From Streptomyces sp. NBC_01244 (GTDB lineage: Bacteria; Actinomycetota; Actinomycetes; Streptomycetales; Streptomycetaceae): a stretch of DNA of 64,000 nucleotides. The stretch spans positions 62,001 to 126,000 of the forward strand of contig NZ_CP108489.1 in NCBI RefSeq assembly GCF_035987325.1, written 5' to 3'. The first letter of the stretch is position 1. Each line of letters begins with the position of its first letter. The notes below the pieces were generated by a model. That model saw only the letters and a program-made list of their open reading frames with translations, ran no database searches and was not told where the DNA came from. The translations under genes were made by a program, and so were the position numbers. Positions 43,776 through 52,958 of the stretch are shown piece after piece.

Positions 43776-45046
43776 AGCGCGTGGTCATCACGGGGGTCGG
43801 CGTGGTGGCCCCCGGAGCCGTCGGCACCGCCAACTTCTGGGCCCTGCTGACCTCGGGCCGTACCGCCACCCGGGGCGTCACCCTCTTCGACGCCGCCAGC
43901 TACCGCTCGCGGGTCGCCGCCGAGGTCGACTTCGATCCCGCCGCGCACGGCTTCACCCTCGCCGACACCGAACGCCTGGACCGGGCCGCCCAGTTCGCGC
44001 TGGTCAGCGCCCGCGAGGCGGTGGCCGACAGCGGCCTGCACTCCGTACTGGCCGCAGGGAACCGGCTGCGCACCGGGGTCAGCCTCGGCAACGCGGCAGG
44101 CTGCACCACCGGGCTCGCCACCCAGTACGCGCTGTTGAGCGACTTCGGCAGCACCTGGACCGTCGACCACTCCCGGGCCGCCGAGTGCCTCTACGACTAC
44201 TTCGTGCCCAGCTCGCTGGCGGCCGCCGTGGCCCGGGACAGCGGGGCTCAGGGCCCGGTCAGCCTGATCTCCAGCGGCTGCACCTCGGGCCTGGACGCGA
44301 TCGGGCACGCCGCCGAGCTGATCCGCGAGGGCAGCGCCGACGTGATGATCGCGGGCGGGGCGGAGGCGCCGATCTCCCCCATCGCCATGGCCTGCTTCGA
44401 CCGCATCCGCCTCACCAGCCCCCGCAACGAGGACCCCGCCACCGCCTCGCGCCCCTTCGACCGCACCCGCGACGGCTTCGTGCTCGGCGAGGGCGCGGCC
44501 GTGGTGATCCTGGAGGAGCTGGAGCACGCGCGCCGCCGGGGCGCCCACGCGTACGCCGAGCTGTCCGGCTTCGCCTCGTACAGCAGTGCGCACCACATGA
44601 CGGGGCTGCGGCCGGGCGGCCAGGAAATGGCCGACGCCATCCGGGCGGCCCTCGACGAGGCGCGGCTGAACCCGGTCGACGTGGACTACATCAACGCGCA
44701 CGGGGCCGGCACCCTGCAGAACGACCGGCACGAGACGCACGCCTTCAAGCAGGGACTGGGCGACCACGCCCGGCGCGTCCCGGTCAGCTCCATCAAATCG
44801 ATGATCGGACACGCGCTCGGCGCCGCCGGGGCCCTGGACGTGGCGGCCAGCGTGCTGGCCATCGAGCACAGTACGGTCCCGCCGACCGCCAACCTGCACG
44901 AGCCCGACCCGACCTGCGACCTGGACTACACACCGCTGTTCGCCCGCGAGCAGCGCACCAGTACGGTGCTCAGCGTCGCCAGCGGCTTCGGCGGCTTTCA
45001 CGCCGCCACCGTGCTGACCCGGCCCCGGCTGCGGGAGACGGCATGA
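43772..45046 (+). CDS. Beta-ketoacyl synthase KSalpha, set 1
   Basis: A 424-residue type II KSalpha starting with GTG. The nucleophile Cys170 lies in SSGCTSGLDAIG, the histidines in NAHGAGTLQNDRHET and KSMIGHALGAAGALD. It should catalyse chain extension with the CLF encoded next to it. Compared with KSalpha 2 (57209) it is clearly paralogous but diverged (for example GVSLGNAAGCTTG for [13 protein letters not shown]). No ACP gene follows this pair, so it must borrow an ACP, most likely the one at 59751. Confidence 0.95.
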   Translation: MKRVVITGVGVVAPGAVGTANFWALLTSGRTATRGVTLFDAASYRSRVAAEVDFDPAAHGFTLADTERLDRAAQFALVSAREAVADSGLHSVLAAGNRLRTGVSLGNAAGCTTGLATQYALLSDFGSTWTVDHSRAAECLYDYFVPSSLAAAVARDSGAQGPVSLISSGCTSGLDAIGHAAELIREGSADVMIAGGAEAPISPIAMACFDRIRLTSPRNEDPATASRPFDRTRDGFVLGEGAAVVILEELEHARRRGAHAYAELSGFASYSSAHHMTGLRPGGQEMADAIRAALDEARLNPVDVDYINAHGAGTLQNDRHETHAFKQGLGDHARRVPVSSIKSMIGHALGAAGALDVAASVLAIEHSTVPPTANLHEPDPTCDLDYTPLFAREQRTSTVLSVASGFGGFHAATVLTRPRLRETA

Positions 45047-46314
45047 GCGGCGGCAACGGCATGAGCGGCAACGGCGCGGGTCGGGGCGTGCGCGGCCTGC
45101 CCGCGCCCCGGGCGCTGGTCACCGGCATCGGCGTGGCCGCGCCCAACGGGCTGGGTACCGAGGCCTGGTGGAGCGCCATGCTGGAGGGCCGCAGCGGCAT
45201 CGGCCCGATCACCCGCTTCGACGCCTCCGGCTACCCCGTGCGGATCGCGGGCGAGATCCCCGGCTTCGTCGACGAGGATCACATCCCCAGCCGCCTGCTC
45301 CCCTCCACCGACCGGGTCACCCGCCTGAGCCTGGTCGCGGCCAAGGAGGCCCTGGAGGACTCGGGCGCCGACCCGGCCGCGCTGCCCGGCCACCGGGCGG
45401 GCGTGATGACGGCCAGCTCCGCGGGCGGCACCGAGTTCGGCCAGCGCGGGCTGGAGGCGCTGTGGGGCAAGGGTGCCCGGCACGTCAGCGCGTACCAGTC
45501 CTTCGCCTGGTTCCACGCGGCGGGAACCGCCGAGATCTCCATCCGGCACGTGCTGCGCGGCCCCGCCTCCACGGTGGTCACCGAGCAGGCGGGCGGGATC
45601 GACACGCTCGCCCGCGCCCGGCGCGAGATCCGCAAAGGCGTGGGCCTCATGGTGACGGGAGGCGTCGACTCGGTGCTGTGCCCCTGGGGCTGGGCCGCGC
45701 ACCTGGCGGACGGCCGGCTGAGCACCGACCCCGATCCGGCGCGGGCCTACCGTCCCTTCGACGCGGAGGCCTGCGGCCACGTCGTCGGTGAGGGCGGCGC
45801 GCTGCTGGTGCTGGAGGACGCGGAGGCCGCCGCCGCGCGCGGCGTCGGCGGGTACGCCGTGGTGGCCGGATGCGCGGCGACCTTCGACGGCGGGCCCGGG
45901 GAGGAGCGGCTCAAGGAGGCGGCCGAACTCGCGCTGGCCGATGCCCGGGTGAGCCCGGACCAGGTGGACGTGGTGTTCGCCGACGGGGCCGGGGAGCGGG
46001 CCGCCGACCGGGCCGAGGCCGAGGCGCTGGCCGCGCTGTTCGGGCCGTACGGGGTGCCGGTGACCGCGCCCAAGTCGATGACGGGCCGGCTGGGCGCCGG
46101 GGGTTCCTCGCTGGACCTGGCGGCGGCGGCGCTCGCGCTGCGCGACAAGGTGGTGCCCCCGACCACCGGGACGCTGCGGATCGCCGCGGACTGCCCGCTG
46201 GATCTGGTGACGGGCGCGGCGCGGGAGCTGCCCGGGCTGCGGACCGTACTGGTGCTGGCGCGCGGGTGGGGCGGGTTCAACTCGGCCGCGGTGCTGCGGG
46301 CGGTCGATGCCTGA
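45043..46314 (+). CDS. Chain-length factor KSbeta/CLF, set 1
   Basis: A 423-residue CLF with the diagnostic Gln in place of Cys (VVTEQAGGIDT, Gln182). The first ~20 residues are a Gly/Asn/Ser-rich extension (GGNGMSGNGAGRG) absent from CLF 2. It has GGTEFGQRGLEALWGKG and the CLF-typical end GWGGFNSAAVLRA. It should set chain length with KSalpha 1, whose gene it overlaps. Confidence 0.93.
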   Translation: MSGGNGMSGNGAGRGVRGLPAPRALVTGIGVAAPNGLGTEAWWSAMLEGRSGIGPITRFDASGYPVRIAGEIPGFVDEDHIPSRLLPSTDRVTRLSLVAAKEALEDSGADPAALPGHRAGVMTASSAGGTEFGQRGLEALWGKGARHVSAYQSFAWFHAAGTAEISIRHVLRGPASTVVTEQAGGIDTLARARREIRKGVGLMVTGGVDSVLCPWGWAAHLADGRLSTDPDPARAYRPFDAEACGHVVGEGGALLVLEDAEAAAARGVGGYAVVAGCAATFDGGPGEERLKEAAELALADARVSPDQVDVVFADGAGERAADRAEAEALAALFGPYGVPVTAPKSMTGRLGAGGSSLDLAAAALALRDKVVPPTTGTLRIAADCPLDLVTGAARELPGLRTVLVLARGWGGFNSAAVLRAVDA

Positions 46315-46378
46315 GCCGGCCGGCCGGCCGGCCCGCCGAACCGCGGACGGGGCCGGGACCCCGCGCCGGTACGCCGCC

Positions 46379-46441
46379 GCCCTTCGGGCGACGACGGCAG
46401 TGTGACGACGGGAATGTGACGACCGGACTGTGACGACGGGC
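46379..46441. repeat. gtgacgacgg direct repeats with a distant homologous copy at 50105
   Basis: gcccttcgggcgacgacgg and tgtgacgacggg recur three times between 46379 and 46441. A 34-bp part matches 50105-50138 with three mismatches. The two copies flank a DUF6059-like gene, the aromatase/cyclase and the acyl-CoA dehydrogenase gene. Confidence 0.6.
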
Positions 46442-46442
46442 C

Positions 46443-46682
46443 CTACGCCGGTCCGTCCGCACCGGCGGACCGGTTCAGCTCGCGCCGCAGCCGGTGCTCG
46501 AGCGGGGTCAGCGGCAGATCGGGCCGCATCCGGTCCGGGTGCCCCGGCGGGGGCGCGTCCCACACCGGGCCGGGGACCGGGCAGCCGTCCCTGCCGCTCC
46601 GTCCCACGGTGCCCAGCAGTCCGAGGACGATCAGCCCGTCCCACACGGCGCGCACGAACGTGTAAGGGGGCAGGGCGCGCAT
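46443..46682 (-). CDS. Small hypothetical protein, DUF6059-like, 79 aa
   Basis: From ATG 46682, with ggaggcgat directly before it, the product has a short hydrophobic N-terminus (YTFVRAVWDGLIVLGLLGTV), then PPPGHPDRMRPDLPLTPLEHRLRRELNR. This PxHPxRxxPDxPLTxxExxLxREL pattern is what I remember for DUF6059, small proteins often found next to Streptomyces secondary-metabolite genes. Function unknown; it lies opposite to the polyketide genes. Confidence 0.65.
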   Translation of the reverse strand: MRALPPYTFVRAVWDGLIVLGLLGTVGRSGRDGCPVPGPVWDAPPPGHPDRMRPDLPLTPLEHRLRRELNRSAGADGPA

Positions 46683-46700
46683 ATCGCCTCCAGGACGTTC

Positions 46701-46740
46701 GGCCATCGGCCATCGGCCATCGGCCATCGGCCATCGGCCA
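46701..46740. repeat. 7-bp tandem repeat ggccatc, nearly six copies
   Basis: The unit ggccatc is repeated without change from 46701 to 46740, in the upstream region of the DUF6059-like gene. Confidence 0.9.
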
Positions 46741-47315
46741 CCGGCGGGCGGCCGGCGGGTGGGCGGGGTGTGCGGTCACGATCCGCCCCCGTGGTCGAGA
46801 AGCCGGCGCGGACGGCCGGAGCACGGGTGGATCCCGGCTGCATGCCCCGGCGCGGTGCGGCGGAGGTCCACAGGATGCCCCTTGACGCCGGAGGCGTCGT
46901 CCGTGAGGGAGGCACCCCGCCCGACCTTCCGCCCGGAGGGTCTCGGTGGCCGGCTCGAGGGCGGCTCGAGCGGAGGGGGCCGGACCCTCGCGCGAAGCGG
47001 GCACAGATCCAAAAGGGGAGGCCGGGCCTTCGGATCGAGGCGGACGCAGCGGGTCGCTGGAGCCGCGCTCCAGTCAAGCCCGTGCGGTCTGCGAGCGGTT
47101 CCGGACAGTGTCGTGGGCACGGCCGTCAGCCCAGGGCCGCACGACAACGTCTGTCGGCGGCCCCCAGCGGCAGGCGGACGGGCCGGTGCGAGGGTCACCG
47201 GCGCAGTGGTGGCACCGTGCCGGGCGGGGGTCGAAGCCCCGCGGGTACGGCGGCGCCGCAGCCCGGACGCCGCCGGTCGGAGCCGGCCGGCGTACCAATG
47301 AGGAGGGTGTGGAAG
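46741..47315. other. 575-bp region upstream of the aromatase/cyclase gene, no gene seen
   Basis: The stretch between the two divergent genes has several long open frames on both strands, but none with a normal start, ribosome site or recognisable product. It is about as GC-rich as coding DNA and may contain a decayed gene. A strong ribosome site (aatgaggagggt) ends it. Confidence 0.45.
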
Positions 47316-48272
47316 ATGTCGGATGCGCGTGTGCACCGCACGGTCCACGAAGTGATCGCGGCGGCCCCGGCCGGAGTGATGTACGGGCTGATCGCGGACG
47401 CCACCCGGTGGCCGTTATTCTTCCAGCCCTGTGTCCACGTCGAGCAGCTCGACTTCGACGGGACGCGGGAACGGCTGCAGATGTGGGTCACCGCGGGCGG
47501 GACCGTCAAGTCCTGGGTGACCAGCCGGCACCTGGACGTGGAGCGGCTGCGCGTGGAGTTCACCCACGACCTGCCCGCCGCGCCCACGCAGTCCATGAGC
47601 GGCGTGTGGACGGTGGTCCCGCTGGGTGACCACGCCGCCAAGGTGACCCTGGAGCACTCCTTCACCGTCGCCGGGGACGTTCCGGCGGACGTGGCCTGGG
47701 TCGAGCGGGTCACCCTCGAGAACAGCCGCGCCCAGCTGGACCGGCTGGCCGAACTCGCCGAGCGCTGGACGCGACTGGACGACCTGGTGTGGTCCTTCGA
47801 GGACACCGTACGGGTCAACGCCCCCAGCGAGCTGGTGTTCGACTTCCTGTACCGGGCGCGGGACTGGCCCGCCGAACTCCCGCACGTCAACCGGCTCGAG
47901 CTGGTCGAGAACGAGCCGGGCGTGCAGGTGATGTCCATGGGCAGCCTGTCCCTCAACGGCAGCTCCCACAGCACCGAATCGGTCCGCATCTGTTTCCCGG
48001 GCGCCCAGCGCATCTGCTACAAGCAGACCCTGACCTCGCCCCTGCTGACCGCGCACACCGGCGAGTGGTCGGTCGAGCCCGACGAGTCCGGGGTGATCCT
48101 GACGGCCCGGCACAACGTGCTGCTGTGCGAGGAGAACATCGAGAGCGTGCTGGGCGAGGGCACCGACGCGGTGGCCGCCGGCCGGCACCTGCGCGAGGCG
48201 ATGGGCCAGGCAGGCCTGTCCGTACTGCGCCACGCCGCGCAGTACGCCATCGACTCGGTTCGCGTCCTGTGA
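47316..48272 (+). CDS. Aromatase/cyclase, two-domain SRPBCC (StART-like), set 1
   Basis: A 318-residue protein with two tandem polyketide cyclase/aromatase folds: residues ~5-145 (VHEVIAAAPAGVMYGLIADATRWPLFFQP) and ~160-318 (DTVRVNAPSELVFDFLYRARDWPAELPHV). Didomain enzymes of this type form and aromatise the first ring of C9-reduced polyketides. ATG 47316 has aggagg nine bases upstream. It is a paralogue of the enzyme at 60872. The substrate chain must come from a KSalpha/CLF in this cluster. Confidence 0.92.
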   Translation: MSDARVHRTVHEVIAAAPAGVMYGLIADATRWPLFFQPCVHVEQLDFDGTRERLQMWVTAGGTVKSWVTSRHLDVERLRVEFTHDLPAAPTQSMSGVWTVVPLGDHAAKVTLEHSFTVAGDVPADVAWVERVTLENSRAQLDRLAELAERWTRLDDLVWSFEDTVRVNAPSELVFDFLYRARDWPAELPHVNRLELVENEPGVQVMSMGSLSLNGSSHSTESVRICFPGAQRICYKQTLTSPLLTAHTGEWSVEPDESGVILTARHNVLLCEENIESVLGEGTDAVAAGRHLREAMGQAGLSVLRHAAQYAIDSVRVL

Positions 48273-50056
48273 CCGCGGTCCAGGACACCACGGCCCCCGT
48301 ACGGGAAACCCACGCCCCCGTACGGGACAGAAGTGAGGCGGCGCCCGCCGCGTCCGAGCGCGCCGCCCGGCTGGAGGCGGCCCTCGGGGACCCCCTCGAC
48401 CCGGACAACCCGCACGGATACCTGGCGCTGCTGCGCGCCGACGAGGCCCGGGAGCTGCCGGCGGCCACCGAGGCGCTCCTCGCCGAGGCGGGTCTGGGCG
48501 CCGAGTTCGTCCCGTACGACCTCGGCGGCCGGCTCACCGACCTGGAGGAACTCACGCGGGTACTGCGCCCGTTGTTCCGCCGCGATCTCGCGCTCGGATA
48601 CGGATTCGGCATCACCTCGCTCTTCGCCGCCTGCGCGGTGTGGACCGCGGGGGACGAACCGCAGCGCCGGGCGCTGGCCGCGCACCTCCTCAACGGGGGC
48701 CGGGTCACGATCGTGCACCGCGAGGTGGCGCACGCCAACGCGATCCTGCGCAACGAGGTCGAGGCGAGGCCCCGTCCGGACGGCGGCTGGGTGCTCAACG
48801 GGCACAAGGACGTGGTCATCAACGCCCACCGGGCCGAGGCCTTCGTCATGTACGCGCGCACCGCGCGCGAGGACGGACCGCGCAGCCACTCCGTGCTGCT
48901 GCTCGGCCCCGAGCCGCCCGCCTCCGGCGAGGTGCGCAGGCTGGGCAGGGTCGAGATGCCGGGCATGCGCGGCGCGCACTTCTCCGGACTCGAGTTCGCC
49001 GATGTGGCCGCGGAGCCCGAGGCGCTGGTCGGCGAGGTCGGCGAAGGGGTGTCGCTGGCGCTGCGCAGCTTCCAGATCAGCCACTGCCTGATTCCGGGCG
49101 TGGTGCTGGCCGGCGTGGACAGCGTGCTGCGCCAGGCCGTGCGCGCGGCCGTGGAGAACCGGCCCGACGGACTGCCCGCCCGCCGCTGGCAGAAGGTGCT
49201 CGCCGGGGTCTTCGCGGACCTGCTGGCCTGCGACAGCATGGCCGTCACCGGGCTGCGGGCGATGAGCCTGCTGCCGGAGGACGCGTACCTGCTGGCCGCC
49301 GCGGTCAAGTACACGATGCCCGACCTGCTGCGTGAGGACCTGGAGGAGCTGGCGACCGTGCTCGGCGCCCGCGGGTACGACCGCGGGCCGCTGTACGGCG
49401 GCTTCCAGAAGCTCGTACGGGACCTGCCGGTGGCCGGTCTCGGACACGCGGGGACGGCCGTGTGCCAGGCGGTGCTGGTGCCGCAGTTGCCGGCGCTGGC
49501 GCGCACGGCGTGGTTCCGTACACCGGAGCCGCCGGCGGGACTCTTCCAACCGGGGGCTCCGTTGCCCCCGTTCGACCACCGGCGCCTCGCGCACTCCGGT
49601 ACGGACGACCTGCTGACGGCGACCCTGGTCGGCGCGGCGACCCGGCTCGCGAGGGGGCGCTCCGGGTACGCCGACGGGTCGCCGCACGCGGTGCTGGCGG
49701 GACTCTCGCAGACGTTCGTGGCGGAGCTGCGGGTGCTCAGGGCGCGGTGCGCCGCGTTGAGCGCGCCGGTCGGCGGCACCGGATTCGACGCGCAGGCCTG
49801 CGCGCTCGCCGACCGCTACGCACTGGTGCTCGCGGCGGCGGCCGTGCTCGGCGTGTGGGAGGGGCAGGCCGGGAGCGGATCGTTCCTGGAGGAGCCCGCC
49901 TGGGCCGTGCTCGCGCTGAGCCGGATCGCACGGCGGCTGGGGGCCGTGGTGCCGGACCTCCCCGACGGCGTGGTGGGCTCGGTGCTCGGTGAGGTGCTGG
50001 GGCGGTGCCGGGAAGGGCGCAGCCTCGACCTGTACGGGACCGCGCTGGCGGGCTGA
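48269..50056 (+). CDS. Acyl-CoA dehydrogenase/oxidase-like flavoprotein
   Basis: A 595-residue acyl-CoA dehydrogenase-fold protein starting with GTG inside the aromatase gene. Recognisable are VTIVHREVAHANAILRNE, GWVLNGHKDVVINAHRAEAFVMYAR and FQISHCLIPGVVLAGVDSVLRQA, resembling acyl-CoA oxidases in length. It is a distant relative of the Aco-like protein at 28241. In this operon it may desaturate an acyl-ACP or starter unit, or oxidise a pathway intermediate. The catalytic base could not be placed with confidence. Confidence 0.82.
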   Translation: MTAVQDTTAPVRETHAPVRDRSEAAPAASERAARLEAALGDPLDPDNPHGYLALLRADEARELPAATEALLAEAGLGAEFVPYDLGGRLTDLEELTRVLRPLFRRDLALGYGFGITSLFAACAVWTAGDEPQRRALAAHLLNGGRVTIVHREVAHANAILRNEVEARPRPDGGWVLNGHKDVVINAHRAEAFVMYARTAREDGPRSHSVLLLGPEPPASGEVRRLGRVEMPGMRGAHFSGLEFADVAAEPEALVGEVGEGVSLALRSFQISHCLIPGVVLAGVDSVLRQAVRAAVENRPDGLPARRWQKVLAGVFADLLACDSMAVTGLRAMSLLPEDAYLLAAAVKYTMPDLLREDLEELATVLGARGYDRGPLYGGFQKLVRDLPVAGLGHAGTAVCQAVLVPQLPALARTAWFRTPEPPAGLFQPGAPLPPFDHRRLAHSGTDDLLTATLVGAATRLARGRSGYADGSPHAVLAGLSQTFVAELRVLRARCAALSAPVGGTGFDAQACALADRYALVLAAAAVLGVWEGQAGSGSFLEEPAWAVLALSRIARRLGAVVPDLPDGVVGSVLGEVLGRCREGRSLDLYGTALAG

Positions 50057-50104
50057 GGCGTGCGGTGACCCAGGGCCCCTCGTCACCTTCCCGCCTGCCC
50101 TGCG

Positions 50105-50138
50105 GCCCTTCGGGCGACGACGGGAACGTGACGACGGG
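50105..50138. repeat. Second copy of the 34-bp gcccttcgggcgacgacgg repeat
   Basis: Matches 46379-46412 at 31 of 34 positions, in the same orientation. It lies between the acyl-CoA dehydrogenase and PPTase genes. Confidence 0.65.
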
Positions 50139-50263
50139 CCGTGGCCCGCCCGCCTTCCGGTCACGGCACCGCAGAGGTGTCGGGGCGGTGGACGAACGCC
50201 CCGGCCAGATCGCCGTCCGCCCCGCGGGACCGGGACGGACGGCACTACACGCAGGAGACGACG

Positions 50264-51085
50264 ATGGACCAGGTGAGATGCGCCGCCCCCCTTCGTGTGC
50301 CGCGGCCGCACGGTCCGTGGCACGGGGTGAAGGAGAACCTGACCGGGCTCGGCAACGCGGTGGTCCACACGACCTGGAGCGAATGGCTGCCCAGCGTGCT
50401 GACCACACCCCGGCTGCGCGAACTGCTCGGGCCGGACTGGGACCGCTACCGGCGTACCACCGACGCCACCGTGCGCTACCGCTTCGCGGCCGCCCGGCTG
50501 CTCATCAAGTACACGGCGGCGGCGGCGCTCGGCATCCCGCCGGAGTACCTCGACCTCGCCTACCGGCTGGGCGGGCGCCCCTATCTGCGCGGCTTCGACC
50601 AGATCGAGCTGAGCCTGTCCCACACCGGCGACCTGATGGCCGTCGGGCTGAGCCGCACGGGCCGGATCGGGGTGGACGTGGAGCCGGCCAACCGCAACGT
50701 ACGGCTGGAACTGCTGGAGGCGCAGATCCTGACCCCGGCGGAGATGACGGAGATCGCCGGGTTGCCGGAGGCGGAGCGGGTCCCGTACGCGCTGAAGCTG
50801 TGGACCCTCAAGGAGGCCTACAGCAAGGCGCTCGGGCAGGGACTGCGGCTGGGCTTCAAGGAGTTCGGCTTCCAGGAGTCCGGCTCGAGGGGCGCACGGC
50901 TGCACGCCCCGGACGGCAGCGCGGCGACCCGGGGTGAGTGGGGCTTCGCCACGCACCCGGTGATGGGCCGCTACCTGCTGAGCACGGCCTGCCACGACGC
51001 GGGGCTGTCCACCGCGAACGACACGTCGGTGGGGACCATGCTCGACCAGGGGTTCCTGTCGGCCATGAACCAGAGCGCGAGCTGA
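50264..51085 (+). CDS. 4'-phosphopantetheinyl transferase (Sfp-type)
   Basis: A 273-residue PPTase with the family motifs GGRPYLRGFDQIELSLSHTGD, RIGVDVEPANRN (metal Asp) and KLWTLKEAYSKALGQGL. It attaches the pantetheine arm to carrier proteins, here most likely the ACP at 59751. It starts at ATG 50264 behind caggaga. Jadomycin-type angucycline clusters also carry a dedicated PPTase. A ~200-bp gap with direct repeats precedes it. Confidence 0.92.
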   Translation: MDQVRCAAPLRVPRPHGPWHGVKENLTGLGNAVVHTTWSEWLPSVLTTPRLRELLGPDWDRYRRTTDATVRYRFAAARLLIKYTAAAALGIPPEYLDLAYRLGGRPYLRGFDQIELSLSHTGDLMAVGLSRTGRIGVDVEPANRNVRLELLEAQILTPAEMTEIAGLPEAERVPYALKLWTLKEAYSKALGQGLRLGFKEFGFQESGSRGARLHAPDGSAATRGEWGFATHPVMGRYLLSTACHDAGLSTANDTSVGTMLDQGFLSAMNQSAS

Positions 51086-51277
51086 CCTGGGCCCGGGTCC
51101 GGGCCTTGAGGCGTTCTGTGGCGGACTTCGAGCCGCGTCAGCGCACCGACAGGTCCCCGGCAGCGGGTTGCTCCACGGTGGGCCCGGGAGTACCGCGCCC
51201 TCGGGCGCCCCGCTCCCCGGGTCCTCCGGCGTTCCGGGCCCCGTACGGGATGAGCTGGACCGGAGGAGGGCGACCGC

Positions 51278-52765
51278 ATGGCCAGGCAGAGCCGCCCGCG
51301 CAAGGGCCGGGGACGAGGCGGCCGCCAGGCGGACTCCGCCCTGCCGCTGACCTGGTGGCAGCACGACCTGCTGCTGGACTCACTGGAGCACCGCGGCACC
51401 GGCCGCCACGTCGAGCAGCTGTCCTGGCGCTGGTGCGGACCGCTGGACACCGAGCGGTTCACCGCGGCCTGGCAGTCCGTCACTGACCGGGAGACGGTGC
51501 TGCGCGCCGCCGTCGACTGGGAGCCGTGGCCGCGCGTGGTCCTGCACGACCGGGCCGCCGCCGAAGTCGTACGCCACCGGGCCGGCGGCGTGGACTGGGA
51601 CGAGCTGGTGGAACGCGACCGGCTGCGCGGCTTCGACCTGCGCGGCCCCGGACCGCTGCGGGTCACCCTGGTCGACGACCCGGCGTCCGCCGCGCCCGCC
51701 ACGCGCGTGCTGCTCACCTTCCACCACGCACTGCTCGACGACTGGAGCGTGTTCGTCCTCCTGGACGAGTTCTACCGGGCCTACCTGGCCGGCGGCGCGC
51801 TCCCCGGAGGGGAGCGGCGGCCCGACATCCGCGACTGGGCGGGCTGGCTGGAGCACCAGGACCCGGGCCCGGCACGGGACTTCTGGACCCGGACGGTACC
51901 CGAGGGCGCGCCCGCCGTGCTGCCCGCCGTGCCCGGCCCGGACACCCTGGAGAGCGGCTGCGGCCGCGCCGAGGCGCGCCTGTCGGCCCAGGAGGCCGAG
52001 CGGCTCCACCGCTGGGCCGCGGCCCTGGCGGTCCCCGATTCCAGTGCGCTGCAGGCGGTCTGGGCGCTGCTGCTGTACCGCGGCGCGGGCCGTAGCGGCC
52101 CCGCGCAGGTCGGATTCGGCGTCACCGTTTCGGGGCGCGGCATCGCCCTGGAGGCCGTCGAGCGGCTGCCCGCGCCGATGCGCAACTGCCTGCCGATGTC
52201 CGTCCAGGTCGATCCGGCGCACCGGCTGGGCCGGCTGCTGACGGCGCTGCGCGATCGCGCGCTGGACATGGCGGCCTACGAGTGGGTCTCCGCCGGGCAG
52301 ATCCACGAGTGGACCGGCCGGGCCGCGGGCGGCGGGCCGCTGCTGGCGAGCCTGGTCGCCGTCGGGAGCGTGCCGCGCCCGCCGCGGGAGCTGCGCGCCG
52401 GGCTGGCCGAGCACGGCGTGCGGATCGAGCCGCTGTACGCGAGCGGCGCGCACACCGCCTTCCCCGTGGCCCTGCTCACGCACCGCGGCCCCGACGGCTC
52501 GCTGACGCTGACCGCGGCGCACGACCGGTCCCGGATGTCCGGAGCCGATGCGGGCCGCCTGGTGGGCCACTGCGCGCGGCTGCTGCGCGAACTGCCCGCC
52601 ACCAGCGCCGAGACGACGCTCGCCCAGGTGCTCGCCGTCCTCGAAGGGGACGAGCCGCCGCGGATCGCCCAGCGGCGCGGCTCGGCCGCCCAGCGGGCGG
52701 CCCGGCTCCGCCTTCACTCGATCGGCGATCGACCCGGCGTCGAGCGGATCGCCAGCGGGTCTTGA
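51278..52765 (+). CDS. Free-standing condensation-domain protein
   Basis: A 495-residue single NRPS condensation domain: N-terminal PLTWWQHDLLLDSLEH (C1), RAAVDWEP-type C2, and active site TFHHALLDDWS, an HHxxxD motif with Asp instead of the usual Gly after it. Later motifs include YRGAGRSGPAQVGFGVTVSGR and MRNCLPMSVQV (C5-like). Such proteins join two carrier-bound or free substrates through amide or ester bonds. No adenylation domain or PCP is encoded nearby, so it may acylate or amidate the polyketide using an ACP-bound group. It starts at ATG 51278 behind ggaggaggg. Confidence 0.87.
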   Translation: MARQSRPRKGRGRGGRQADSALPLTWWQHDLLLDSLEHRGTGRHVEQLSWRWCGPLDTERFTAAWQSVTDRETVLRAAVDWEPWPRVVLHDRAAAEVVRHRAGGVDWDELVERDRLRGFDLRGPGPLRVTLVDDPASAAPATRVLLTFHHALLDDWSVFVLLDEFYRAYLAGGALPGGERRPDIRDWAGWLEHQDPGPARDFWTRTVPEGAPAVLPAVPGPDTLESGCGRAEARLSAQEAERLHRWAAALAVPDSSALQAVWALLLYRGAGRSGPAQVGFGVTVSGRGIALEAVERLPAPMRNCLPMSVQVDPAHRLGRLLTALRDRALDMAAYEWVSAGQIHEWTGRAAGGGPLLASLVAVGSVPRPPRELRAGLAEHGVRIEPLYASGAHTAFPVALLTHRGPDGSLTLTAAHDRSRMSGADAGRLVGHCARLLRELPATSAETTLAQVLAVLEGDEPPRIAQRRGSAAQRAARLRLHSIGDRPGVERIASGS

Positions 52766-52799
52766 CACCGTGGGGCGACTCACCGTGAAGGAGCCGCCC

Positions 52800-52958
52800 A
52801 TGTTCACCTACGACATCAGGCAAGATTTCCGCGAGGTCGAGATGTACTTCTTCGGCCTGGGCCCGGTGGGGGTAGCGCCGCCGCTGCGGCTGGCCGGAGC
52901 GGACGAGGACGACGCGGAGTTCCACGAGGAGTTCACCATCGTCCGCGGCATCGACTAA
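52800..52958 (+). CDS. Small acidic protein, 52 aa, unknown
   Basis: Starts at ATG 52800 with a good site (gaaggag). The product begins MFTYDIRQDFREVEMYFFGL, has a Pro/Val middle, and an acidic end (GADEDDAEFHEEFTIV). It has no Cys and no carrier-protein Ser motif. It follows the condensation-domain gene by 34 bp on the same strand. It might be a small partner protein; no family is recognised. Confidence 0.6.
   Translation: MFTYDIRQDFREVEMYFFGLGPVGVAPPLRLAGADEDDAEFHEEFTIVRGID

Noticed and set aside
48017..51364. 1115-codon minus-strand frame across the dehydrogenase and PPTase genes
   Set aside because: Composition-driven antisense frame spanning several real genes on the other strand.
52800..52958. 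52-aa protein as a missing ACP for polyketide set 1
   Set aside because: Too short and lacks the DSL/ESL-type pantetheine Ser motif.
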